DNA from: Heligmosomoides polygyrus polygyrus
Lineage: Eukaryota; Nematoda; Chromadorea; Rhabditida; Heligmosomidae
Length of the DNA stretch: 64,000 bases
Assembly: GCA_947396885.1 (NCBI GenBank)
Contig: OX377204.1
Coordinates: 62,001-126,000, forward strand
Direction: 5' to 3'
Below the pieces are notes generated by a model that saw only the letters and a list, made by a program, of their open reading frames with translations, was not told the origin of the DNA and did no database searches. Positions 1-9,835 of the stretch are shown here, piece by piece; positions within the stretch are counted from its first letter, which is position 1, and the number at the start of each line of letters is the position of its first letter. Both the position numbers and the translations under genes were made by a program.

Positions 1-306
1 CGTCGCCCTAAAACGGCAGCTTGGGTTAAGGCAACATAGACAGGTGCAGAGTTGTGATCGCGTCGGTGTGAAGAAACTTTATGGTCCTGCTCGCCGCCTA
101 CGCACATTTAGGCCGTTAGCTTTCCGCGTCTCACCTCAGTGGTCGACTGAATTCGGAAAAAATCCGGCCACCCAGCCTAACCTGCATATTCGCACCGCTA
201 TAACTTTGCCCGTTCTTAACCTACGTCGCAGTGCTTTAGAGGTCTACTAGATCTTCTTACTCACTACAAAACGTACAGGCTGTAGCTGGAACGATTCAAG
301 CTTTAC

Positions 307-350
307 GGAGCTATTGTGCTCCAAACACGCCCGCGCGTGCAATTTCGCAC
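307..350 (+). other. Dyad-symmetry cluster (three potential hairpins) in the monomer core
   Basis: Shown for the first monomer. GGAGC (307-311) pairs with GCTCC (318-322) around a 6-base loop. CACGC (326-330) pairs with GCGTG (335-339) around CCGC. GTGC (337-340) pairs with GCAC (347-350) around AATTTC. The second and third stems share three bases, so they exclude each other. In the other monomers I compared, the stem bases are unchanged and differences fall in loops: TATTGT, TGTTGT, TTTTGT or TACTGG in the first, and AATTTC or AATTTG in the third. The 128-bp units lack this element. It could form cruciforms or be bound by a dimeric protein; that is inference. Confidence 0.7.
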
Positions 351-364
351 ATCAACGCTCGATG

Positions 365-407
365 TTCTCCGCGCCCTTGCTCGCTCATCTTACACTTCTC
401 GCTACTC
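365..407 (+). other. Conserved pyrimidine-rich tract next to the dyad cluster
   Basis: About 40 bases downstream of the hairpins, including GCGCCCTTGCTCGCTCATC and ACTTCTCGCTACTCT, are roughly four-fifths pyrimidine on the + strand. The tract is almost the same across the window. Exceptions I saw are G to A in CCCTTACTCGC in some units, CTCAACTT at 30265 and 43994, CATTTTACA near 54980 and the one-base loss in A'. Strong strand asymmetry can affect nucleosome placement; no function is shown. Confidence 0.5.
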
Positions 408-434
408 TAAGTGAAACCTTTCAATTCGCTATCG

Positions 435-603
435 AAAGCTCTATCGAATGGTACCCAAATTGGCGAAACTTGAAAATATCGGTTTTCGGTGACGTCATCG
501 TCAGCGCAGGCTCGGGTTAGCTGGTGCTCGTCCTCGATGGGAAATTGTCAGAAAATCAGTTTTTCCGAAATTGGTCGCGATTGGTACCGTTCGATAGAGC
601 TTT
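435..603. repeat. Imperfect inverted repeat in the last third of the monomer
   Basis: In the first monomer, bases 435-455 and 583-603 are reverse complements at 20 of 21 positions, ending in GGTACC on the inner side. Weaker complementarity continues inward for about 30 bases (GAAAATATCGGTTTTC against GAAAATCAGTTTTTCC). The TGACGTCA motif lies between the arms. Later monomers usually have GGCACC in the right arm, giving one more mismatch. The 128-bp units start their tail inside the right arm, at AGAGCTTTT. It may be the remnant of an inverted duplication or foldback element; I see no element ends to settle this. Confidence 0.7.
490..497 (+). promoter_or_regulatory. TGACGTCA palindrome (CRE-like site), one per monomer
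   Basis: Shown for the first monomer. The 8-bp palindrome TGACGTCA is the consensus for CREB/ATF bZIP factors. By my reading it is intact in 88 of 91 full monomers. The three exceptions read TGGCGTCA, in the units starting at 34687, 38120 and 47730, which are close relatives. The bases just after it are among the most variable of the monomer (ATCGTCAGCGCAGG or ATCTTAAGAGCAGG). The match is seen directly; binding by any factor is inferred from the consensus alone. Confidence 0.55.
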
Positions 604-2752
604 TCGAGCTGAACAGAATAGGGTTGCTGGAAGTATCGAGTACTCAAATATAGGCGCGCAAGGGCGGAAGAACCTTCGGCCGCTAAGTCCGTCGCCCTAA
701 AACGGCAGCTTGGGTTAAGGCAACATAGACAGGTGCAGAGTTGTGATCGCGTCGGTGTGAAGAAACTTTATGGTCCTGCTCGCCGCCTACGCACATTTAG
801 GCCGTTAGCTTTCCGCGTCTCACCTCAGTGGTCGACTGAATTCGGAAAAAATCCGGCCACCCAGCCTAACCTGCATATTCGCACCGCTATAACTTTGCCC
901 GTTCTTAACCTACGTCGCAGTGCTTTAGAGGTCTACTAGATCTTCTTACTCACTACAAAACGTACAGGCTGTAGCTGGAACGATTCAAGCTTTACGGAGC
1001 TATTGTGCTCCAAACACGCCCGCGCGTGCAATTTCGCACATCAACGCTCGATGTTCTCCGCGCCCTTGCTCGCTCATCTTACACTTCTCGCTACTCTAAG
1101 TGAAACCTTTCAATTCGCTATCGAAAGCTCTATCGAATGGTACCCAAATTGGCGAAACTTGAAAATATCGGTTTTCGGTGACGTCATCGTCAGCGCAGGC
1201 TCGGGTTAGCTGGTGCTCGTCCTCGATGGGAAATTGTCAGAAAATCAGTTTTTCCGAAATTGGTCGCGATTGGTACCGTTCGATAGAGCTTTTCGAGCTG
1301 AACAGAATAGGGTTGCTGGAAGTATCGAGTACTCAAATATAGGCGCGCAAGGGCGGAAGAACCTTCGGCCGCTAAGTCCGTCGCCCTAAAACGGCAGCTT
1401 GGGTTAAGGCAATATGGCAAGGTGGAGAGCTGTGATCACGTCGGTGTGAAGAACCTTCATCGTCCTGCTCGCCTACGCACATTTATGCCGTTACCTTTCC
1501 GCGTCTCACCGCAGTGGTCGACTGAATTCGGAAAAAATCCTGTCACTCAAGCCTAACCTGCATATTCGCACCGCTATAACTTTGCCCATTCTTAACCTAC
1601 GTCGCAGTGCTTCGGAGGTCTACTAGATCTTCTTACTCACTACAAAACGTACAAGCTGTAGCTGGAACGATTCAAGCTTTACGGAGCTATTGTGCTCCAA
1701 ACACGCCCGCGCGTGCAATTTCGCACATCAACGCTCGATGTTCTCCGCGCCCTTGCTCGCTCATCTTACACTTCTCGCTACTCTTAGGGAAACCTTTCAA
1801 TTCGCTATCGAAAGCTCTATCGAATGGTACCCAAATTGGCGAAACTTGAAAATATCGGTTTTCGGTGACGTCATCGTCAGCGCAGGCTCGGGTTAGCTGG
1901 TGCTCGTCCTCGATGGGAAATTGTCAGAAAATCAGTTTTTCCGAAATTGGTCGCGATTGGTACCGTTCGATAGAGCTTTTCGAGCTGAACAGAATAGGGT
2001 TGCTGGAAGTATCGAGTACTCAAATATAGGCGCGCAAGGGCGGAAGAACCTTCGGCCGCTAAGTCCGTCGCCCTAAAACGGCAGCTTGGGTTAAGGCAAT
2101 ATGGCAAGGTGGAGAGCTGTGATCACGTCGGTGTGAAGAACCTTCATCGTCCTGCTCGCCTACGCACATTTATGCCGTTACCTTTCCGCGTCTCACCGCA
2201 GTGGTCGACTGAATTCGGAAAAAATCCTGTCACTCAAGCCTAACCTGCATATTCGCACCGCTATAACTTTGCCCATTCTTAACCTACGTCGCAGTGCTTC
2301 GGAGGTCTACTAGATCTTCTTACTCACTACAAAACGTACAAGCTGTAGCTGGAACGATTCAAGCTTTACGGAGCTATTGTGCTCCAAACACGCCCGCGCG
2401 TGCAATTTCGCACATCAACGCTCGATGTTCTCCGCGCCCTTGCTCGCTCATCTTACACTTCTCGCTACTCTTAGGGAAACCTTTCAATTCGCTATCGAAA
2501 GCTCTATCGAATGGTACCCAAATTGGCGAAACTTGAAAATATCGGTTTTCGGTGACGTCATCGTCAGCGCAGGCTCGGGTTAGCTGGTGCTCGTCCTCGA
2601 TGGGAAATTGTCAGAAAATCAGTTTTTCCGAAATTGGTCGCGATTGGTACCGTTCGATAGAGCTTTTCGAGCTGAACAGAATAGGGTTGCTGGAAGTATC
2701 GAGTACTCAAATATAGGCGCGCAAGGGCGGAAGAACCTTCGGCCGCTAAGTC

Positions 2753-2880
2753 CGTCGCCCTAAAACGGCAGCTTGGGTTAAGGCAGAGAGCTTTTCGAGC
2801 TGAACAAAAGCGTATTACTGGATTTATCGAGTACTCAAATATAGGCGCGCAAGGGCGGAGGAACCTTCGGCCGCTAAGTC
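2753..2880 (+). repeat. Truncated 128-bp satellite unit S
   Basis: The first 33 bases equal the start of a full monomer through TTAAGGCA. After one extra G, the last 94 bases equal the final 94 bases of a monomer, starting at AGAGCTTTTCGAG; about 559 bp are missing between. Tail: AAAGCGTATTACTGG, then GCGGAGGAACC, where neighbouring full units have GCGGAAGAACC. It sits between B and C. It keeps no EcoRI, HindIII or KpnI site and lacks the hairpin core and the TGACGTCA motif. Confidence 0.95.
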
Positions 2881-4255
2881 CGTCGCCCTAAAACGGCAGC
2901 TTGGGTTAAGGCAATATGGCAAGGTGGAGAGCTGTGATCACGTCGGTGTGAAGAACCTTCATCGTCCTGCTCACCTACACACACTTAGGCCGTTAGCTTT
3001 CCGCGTCTCACCGCAGTGGTCGACTGAATTCGGAAAAAATCCTGTCACTCAAGCCTAACCTGCATATTCGCACCGCTATAACTTTGCCCATTCTTAACCT
3101 GTGTCGCAGTGCTTCGGAGGTCTACTAGATCTTCTTACTCGCTACAAAACCCACAAGCTGTAGCAGGAAGGATTCAAGCTTGACGGAGCTATTGTGCTCC
3201 AAACACGCCCGCGCGTGCAATTTGGCACATCAACGCTCGATGTTCTCCGCGCCCTTGCTCGCTCATCTTACACTTCTCGCTACTCTAAGTGAAACCATTC
3301 AATTCGCTATCGAAAGCTCTATCGAATGGTACCCAAATTGGCGAAACTTGAAAATATCGGTTTTCGGTGACGTCATCGTCAGCGCAGGCTCGGGTTAGCT
3401 GGTGCTCGTCCTCGATGGGAAATTGTCAGAAAATCAGTTTTTCCGAAATTGGTCGCGATTGGTACCGTTCGGTAGAGCTTTTCGAGCTGAACAGAATATG
3501 GTTGCTGGAAGTATCGAGTACTCAAATATAGGCGCGCAAGGGCGGAAGAACCTTCGGCCGCTAAGTCCGTCGCCCTAAAACGGCAGCTTGGGTTAAGGCA
3601 ACATAGACAGGTGCAGAGTTGTGATCGCGTCGGTGTGAAGAAACTTTATGGTCCTGCTCGCCGCCTACGCACATTTAGGCCGTTAGCTTTCCGCGTCTCA
3701 CCTCAGTGGTCGACTGAATTCGGAAAAAATCCGGCCACCCAGCCTAACCTGCATATTCGCACCGCTATAACTTTGCCCGTTCTTAACCTACGTCGCAGTG
3801 CTTTAGAGGTCTACTAGATCTTCTTACTCACTACAAAACGTACAGGCTGTAGCTGGAACGATTCAAGCTTTACGGAGCTATTGTGCTCCAAACACGCCCG
3901 CGCGTGCAATTTCGCACATCAACGCTCGATGTTCTCCGCGCCCTTGCTCGCTCATCTTAACTTCTCGCTACTCTAAGTGAAACCTTTCAATTCGCTATCG
4001 AAAGCTCTATCGAATGGTACCCAAATTGGCGAAACTTGAAAATATCGGTTTTCGGTGACGTCATCGTCAGCGCAGGCTCGGGTTAGCTGGTGCTCGTCCT
4101 CGATGGGAAATTGTCAGAAAATCAGTTTTTCCGAAATTGGTCGCGATTGGTACCGTTCGATAGAGCTTTTCGAGCTGAACAGAATAGGGTTGCTGGAAGT
4201 ATCGAGTACTCAAATATAGGCGCGCAAGGGCGGAAGAACCTTCGGCCGCTAAGTC

Positions 4256-4383
4256 CGTCGCCCTAAAACGGCAGTTTGGGTTAGGGCAGAGAGCTTTTCG
4301 AGCTGAACAAAAGCGTATTACTGGATTTATCGAGTACTCAAATATAGGCGCGCAAGGGCGGAGGAACCTTCGGCCGCTAAGTC
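4256..4383 (+). repeat. Truncated 128-bp satellite unit S'
   Basis: Same deletion junction as S, but the head reads CAGTTTGGGTTAGGGCAG where S and full monomers read CAGCTTGGGTTAAGGCA. It lies between A' and B. The shared junction shows that S and S' descend from one deletion and that the two head substitutions came later or were carried by one amplified lineage. Confidence 0.95.
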
Positions 4384-5070
4384 CGTCGCCCTAAAACGGC
4401 AGCTTGGGTTAAGGCAATATGGCAAGGTGGAGAGCTGTGATCACGTCGGTGTGAAGAACCTTCATCGTCCTGCTCGCCTACGCACATTTATGCCGTTACC
4501 TTTCCGCGTCTCACCGCAGTGGTCGACTGAATTCGGAAAAAATCCTGTCACTCAAGCCTAACCTGCATATTCGCACCGCTATAACTTTGCCCATTCTTAA
4601 CCTACGTCGCAGTGCTTCGGAGGTCTACTAGATCTTCTTACTCACTACAAAACGTACAAGCTGTAGCTGGAACGATTCAAGCTTTACGGAGCTATTGTGC
4701 TCCAAACACGCCCGCGCGTGCAATTTCGCACATCAACGCTCGATGTTCTCCGCGCCCTTGCTCGCTCATCTTACACTTCTCGCTACTCTTAGGGAAACCT
4801 TTCAATTCGCTATCGAAAGCTCTATCGAATGGTACCCAAATTGGCGAAACTTGAAAATATCGGTTTTCGGTGACGTCATCGTCAGCGCAGGCTCGGGTTA
4901 GCTGGTGCTCGTCCTCGATGGGAAATTGTCAGAAAATCAGTTTTTCCGAAATTGGTCGCGATTGGTACCGTTCGATAGAGCTTTTCGAGCTGAACAGAAT
5001 AGGGTTGCTGGAAGTATCGAGTACTCAAATATAGGCGCGCAAGGGCGGAAGAACCTTCGGCCGCTAAGTC

Positions 5071-5198
5071 CGTCGCCCTAAAACGGCAGTTTGGGTTAGG
5101 GCAGAGAGCTTTTCGAGCTGAACAAAAGCGTATTACTGGATTTATCGAGTACTCAAATATAGGCGCGCAAGGGCGGAGGAACCTTCGGCCGCTAAGTC
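5071..5198 (+). repeat. Truncated 128-bp satellite unit S'
   Basis: S' type (TTTGGGTTAGGGCAG head) between two B monomers. Its left neighbour is B instead of A because the A monomer is absent from this higher-order copy. Confidence 0.95.
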
Positions 5199-5885
5199 CG
5201 TCGCCCTAAAACGGCAGCTTGGGTTAAGGCAATATGGCAAGGTGGAGAGCTGTGATCACGTCGGTGTGAAGAACCTTCATCGTCCTGCTCGCCTACGCAC
5301 ATTTATGCCGTTACCTTTCCGCGTCTCACCGCAGTGGTCGACTGAATTCGGAAAAAATCCTGTCACTCAAGCCTAACCTGCATATTCGCACCGCTATAAC
5401 TTTGCCCATTCTTAACCTACGTCGCAGTGCTTCGGAGGTCTACTAGATCTTCTTACTCACTACAAAACGTACAAGCTGTAGCTGGAACGATTCAAGCTTT
5501 ACGGAGCTATTGTGCTCCAAACACGCCCGCGCGTGCAATTTCGCACATCAACGCTCGATGTTCTCCGCGCCCTTGCTCGCTCATCTTACACTTCTCGCTA
5601 CTCTTAGGGAAACCTTTCAATTCGCTATCGAAAGCTCTATCGAATGGTACCCAAATTGGCGAAACTTGAAAATATCGGTTTTCGGTGACGTCATCGTCAG
5701 CGCAGGCTCGGGTTAGCTGGTGCTCGTCCTCGATGGGAAATTGTCAGAAAATCAGTTTTTCCGAAATTGGTCGCGATTGGTACCGTTCGATAGAGCTTTT
5801 CGAGCTGAACAGAATAGGGTTGCTGGAAGTATCGAGTACTCAAATATAGGCGCGCAAGGGCGGAAGAACCTTCGGCCGCTAAGTC

Positions 5886-6013
5886 CGTCGCCCTAAAACG
5901 GCAGCTTGGGTTAAGGCAGAGAGCTTTTCGAGCTGAACAAAAGCGTATTACTGGATTTATCGAGTACTCAAATATAGGCGCGCAAGGGCGGAGGAACCTT
6001 CGGCCGCTAAGTC
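5886..6013 (+). repeat. Truncated 128-bp satellite unit S
   Basis: S type (CTTGGGTTAAGGCAGAGAG head) between B and C, in the same place as the units at 2753 and 9708. Confidence 0.95.
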
Positions 6014-7388
6014 CGTCGCCCTAAAACGGCAGCTTGGGTTAAGGCAATATGGCAAGGTGGAGAGCTGTGATCACGTCGGTGTGAAGAACCTTCATCGTCC
6101 TGCTCACCTACACACACTTAGGCCGTTAGCTTTCCGCGTCTCACCGCAGTGGTCGACTGAATTCGGAAAAAATCCTGTCACTCAAGCCTAACCTGCATAT
6201 TCGCACCGCTATAACTTTGCCCATTCTTAACCTGTGTCGCAGTGCTTCGGAGGTCTACTAGATCTTCTTACTCGCTACAAAACCCACAAGCTGTAGCAGG
6301 AAGGATTCAAGCTTGACGGAGCTATTGTGCTCCAAACACGCCCGCGCGTGCAATTTGGCACATCAACGCTCGATGTTCTCCGCGCCCTTGCTCGCTCATC
6401 TTACACTTCTCGCTACTCTAAGTGAAACCATTCAATTCGCTATCGAAAGCTCTATCGAATGGTACCCAAATTGGCGAAACTTGAAAATATCGGTTTTCGG
6501 TGACGTCATCGTCAGCGCAGGCTCGGGTTAGCTGGTGCTCGTCCTCGATGGGAAATTGTCAGAAAATCAGTTTTTCCGAAATTGGTCGCGATTGGTACCG
6601 TTCGGTAGAGCTTTTCGAGCTGAACAGAATATGGTTGCTGGAAGTATCGAGTACTCAAATATAGGCGCGCAAGGGCGGAAGAACCTTCGGCCGCTAAGTC
6701 CGTCGCCCTAAAACGGCAGCTTGGGTTAAGGCAACATAGACAGGTGCAGAGTTGTGATCGCGTCGGTGTGAAGAAACTTTATGGTCCTGCTCGCCGCCTA
6801 CGCACATTTAGGCCGTTAGCTTTCCGCGTCTCACCTCAGTGGTCGACTGAATTCGGAAAAAATCCGGCCACCCAGCCTAACCTGCATATTCGCACCGCTA
6901 TAACTTTGCCCGTTCTTAACCTACGTCGCAGTGCTTTAGAGGTCTACTAGATCTTCTTACTCACTACAAAACGTACAGGCTGTAGCTGGAACGATTCAAG
7001 CTTTACGGAGCTATTGTGCTCCAAACACGCCCGCGCGTGCAATTTCGCACATCAACGCTCGATGTTCTCCGCGCCCTTGCTCGCTCATCTTAACTTCTCG
7101 CTACTCTAAGTGAAACCTTTCAATTCGCTATCGAAAGCTCTATCGAATGGTACCCAAATTGGCGAAACTTGAAAATATCGGTTTTCGGTGACGTCATCGT
7201 CAGCGCAGGCTCGGGTTAGCTGGTGCTCGTCCTCGATGGGAAATTGTCAGAAAATCAGTTTTTCCGAAATTGGTCGCGATTGGTACCGTTCGATAGAGCT
7301 TTTCGAGCTGAACAGAATAGGGTTGCTGGAAGTATCGAGTACTCAAATATAGGCGCGCAAGGGCGGAAGAACCTTCGGCCGCTAAGTC

Positions 7389-7516
7389 CGTCGCCCTAAA
7401 ACGGCAGTTTGGGTTAGGGCAGAGAGCTTTTCGAGCTGAACAAAAGCGTATTACTGGATTTATCGAGTACTCAAATATAGGCGCGCAAGGGCGGAGGAAC
7501 CTTCGGCCGCTAAGTC
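7389..7516 (+). repeat. Truncated 128-bp satellite unit S'
   Basis: S' type between A' and B, the equivalent of 4256 and 11211. Confidence 0.95.
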
Positions 7517-8892
7517 CGTCGCCCTAAAACGGCAGCTTGGGTTAAGGCAATATGGCAAGGTGGAGAGCTGTGATCACGTCGGTGTGAAGAACCTTCATCG
7601 TCCTGCTCGCCTACGCACATTTATGCCGTTACCTTTCCGCGTCTCACCGCAGTGGTCGACTGAATTCGGAAAAAATCCTGTCACTCAAGCCTAACCTGCA
7701 TATTCGCACCGCTATAACTTTGCCCATTCTTAACCTACGTCGCAGTGCTTCGGAGGTCTACTAGATCTTCTTACTCACTACAAAACGTACAAGCTGTAGC
7801 TGGAACGATTCAAGCTTTACGGAGCTATTGTGCTCCAAACACGCCCGCGCGTGCAATTTCGCACATCAACGCTCGATGTTCTCCGCGCCCTTGCTCGCTC
7901 ATCTTACACTTCTCGCTACTCTTAGGGAAACCTTTCAATTCGCTATCGAAAGCTCTATCGAATGGTACCCAAATTGGCGAAACTTGAAAATATCGGTTTT
8001 CGGTGACGTCATCGTCAGCGCAGGCTCGGGTTAGCTGGTGCTCGTCCTCGATGGGAAATTGTCAGAAAATCAGTTTTTCCGAAATTGGTCGCGATTGGTA
8101 CCGTTCGATAGAGCTTTTCGAGCTGAACAGAATAGGGTTGCTGGAAGTATCGAGTACTCAAATATAGGCGCGCAAGGGCGGAAGAACCTTCGGCCGCTAA
8201 GTCCGTCGCCCTAAAACGGCAGCTTGGGTTAAGGCAACATAGACAGGTGCAGAGTTGTGATCGCGTCGGTGTGAAGAAACTTTATGGTCCTGCTCGCCGC
8301 CTACGCACATTTAGGCCGTTAGCTTTCCGCGTCTCACCTCAGTGGTCGACTGAATTCGGAAAAAATCCGGCCACCCAGCCTAACCTGCATATTCGCACCG
8401 CTATAACTTTGCCCGTTCTTAACCTACGTCGCAGTGCTTTAGAGGTCTACTAGATCTTCTTACTCACTACAAAACGTACAGGCTGTAGCTGGAACGATTC
8501 AAGCTTTACGGAGCTATTGTGCTCCAAACACGCCCGCGCGTGCAATTTCGCACATCAACGCTCGATGTTCTCCGCGCCCTTGCTCGCTCATCTTACACTT
8601 CTCGCTACTCTAAGTGAAACCTTTCAATTCGCTATCGAAAGCTCTATCGAATGGTACCCAAATTGGCGAAACTTGAAAATATCGGTTTTCGGTGACGTCA
8701 TCGTCAGCGCAGGCTCGGGTTAGCTGGTGCTCGTCCTCGATGGGAAATTGTCAGAAAATCAGTTTTTCCGAAATTGGTCGCGATTGGTACCGTTCGATAG
8801 AGCTTTTCGAGCTGAACAGAATAGGGTTGCTGGAAGTATCGAGTACTCAAATATAGGCGCGCAAGGGCGGAAGAACCTTCGGCCGCTAAGTC

Positions 8893-9020
8893 CGTCGCCC
8901 TAAAACGGCAGTTTGGGTTAGGGCAGAGAGCTTTTCGAGCTGAACAAAAGCGTATTACTGGATTTATCGAGTACTCAAATATAGGCGCGCAAGGGCGGAG
9001 GAACCTTCGGCCGCTAAGTC
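8893..9020 (+). repeat. Truncated 128-bp satellite unit S'
   Basis: S' type between A and B; it closes the complete 3822-bp higher-order unit. Its equivalent after the A monomer at 12026 is absent, since the array changes type there. Confidence 0.95.
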
Positions 9021-9707
9021 CGTCGCCCTAAAACGGCAGCTTGGGTTAAGGCAATATGGCAAGGTGGAGAGCTGTGATCACGTCGGTGTGAAGAACCTTC
9101 ATCGTCCTGCTCGCCTACGCACATTTATGCCGTTACCTTTCCGCGTCTCACCGCAGTGGTCGACTGAATTCGGAAAAAATCCTGTCACTCAAGCCTAACC
9201 TGCATATTCGCACCGCTATAACTTTGCCCATTCTTAACCTACGTCGCAGTGCTTCGGAGGTCTACTAGATCTTCTTACTCACTACAAAACGTACAAGCTG
9301 TAGCTGGAACGATTCAAGCTTTACGGAGCTATTGTGCTCCAAACACGCCCGCGCGTGCAATTTCGCACATCAACGCTCGATGTTCTCCGCGCCCTTGCTC
9401 GCTCATCTTACACTTCTCGCTACTCTTAGGGAAACCTTTCAATTCGCTATCGAAAGCTCTATCGAATGGTACCCAAATTGGCGAAACTTGAAAATATCGG
9501 TTTTCGGTGACGTCATCGTCAGCGCAGGCTCGGGTTAGCTGGTGCTCGTCCTCGATGGGAAATTGTCAGAAAATCAGTTTTTCCGAAATTGGTCGCGATT
9601 GGTACCGTTCGATAGAGCTTTTCGAGCTGAACAGAATAGGGTTGCTGGAAGTATCGAGTACTCAAATATAGGCGCGCAAGGGCGGAAGAACCTTCGGCCG
9701 CTAAGTC

Positions 9708-9835
9708 CGTCGCCCTAAAACGGCAGCTTGGGTTAAGGCAGAGAGCTTTTCGAGCTGAACAAAAGCGTATTACTGGATTTATCGAGTACTCAAATATAGG
9801 CGCGCAAGGGCGGAGGAACCTTCGGCCGCTAAGTC
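9708..9835 (+). repeat. Truncated 128-bp satellite unit S
   Basis: S type between B and C, third and last occurrence. Confidence 0.95.

Larger units (their letters stand above)
1..2065 (+). repeat. Leading monomers A-A-B of the young higher-order array
   Basis: Three full monomers start at 1 (A, 689 bp), 690 (A, 689 bp) and 1379 (B, 687 bp). Class A has the head ACATAGACAGGTGCAG, the sequence GTGATCGCG in place of GTGATCAC, and AATCCGGCCACCC after the EcoRI site. Class B has the head ATATGGCAAGGTGGAG, AATCCTGTCACTC and CTCTTAGGGAAACC. Both share the tail AATAGGGTTGCTGGAAG, which marks the first 12.7 kb. The two A copies look identical. The left edge of this block lies outside the window, so it may be the end of another higher-order copy. 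Confidence 0.9.
2066..5198 (+). repeat. Higher-order repeat copy 1, B-S-C-A'-S'-B-S' (3133 bp)
   Basis: Units start at 2066 B (687), 2753 S (128), 2881 C (687), 3568 A' (688), 4256 S' (128), 4384 B (687) and 5071 S' (128). Class C has CACACACTTAGG, CTGTGTCGCAGTGC and TTGACGG before the hairpin core. A' is class A with one base missing in CATCTTAACTTCTCG. Compared with the 3822-bp copy that follows, this copy lacks exactly one 689-bp A monomer between the last B and the last S', which accounts for the whole length difference. Loss or gain of a single monomer by unequal exchange is the simplest explanation. Confidence 0.92.
5199..9020 (+). repeat. Higher-order repeat copy 2, complete B-S-C-A'-S'-B-A-S' (3822 bp)
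   Basis: Units start at 5199 B, 5886 S, 6014 C, 6701 A', 7389 S', 7517 B, 8204 A and 8893 S'. This is the complete form of the higher-order unit. Its members match the copies before and after it almost base for base, including the one-base deletion of A' (CATCTTAACTTCTCG at about 7086-7100). So the eight-unit block, rather than the single monomer, has been amplified most recently. Confidence 0.93.

Noticed and set aside
1..33. Telomere-like CCCTAAAA at each monomer start
   Set aside because: A single 7-8 base match per monomer without tandem repetition; expected by chance and not evidence of telomeric origin.
149..166. Possible CENP-B box at TTCGGAAAAAATCCGG
   Set aside because: It starts with TTCG and has the central A, but ends in TCCG where the box needs CGGG. 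No other stretch in the monomer fits on either strand.
200..215. TATA-box-like GCTATAACTTTG upstream of the middle module
   Set aside because: It is present in most monomers, but there is no associated gene and no further core-promoter element at a fitting distance.
280..300. Pol III promoter or tRNA-derived segment at TAGCTGGAACGATTCAAGC
   Set aside because: It resembles a B box only loosely (GGAACGATTCA against GGTTCGANTCC) and there is no properly spaced A box, cloverleaf or T-run terminator.
314..520. Recurring open frame of 68-80 codons in most monomers, covering the hairpin core and the TGACGTCA site
   Set aside because: It recurs only because the monomer does. Differences between copies mostly change the residue (for example Ser, Gly, Arg or Asp at one codon from AGT, GGT, AGG and GAT), several copies are broken by one-base losses, and no domain, signal peptide or start context is recognisable.
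1190..1420. 76-codon minus-strand open frames across monomer junctions (also 1877-2107)
   Set aside because: They cross from one satellite unit to the next, occur only where a B head follows the AATAGGG tail, and have no coding features.
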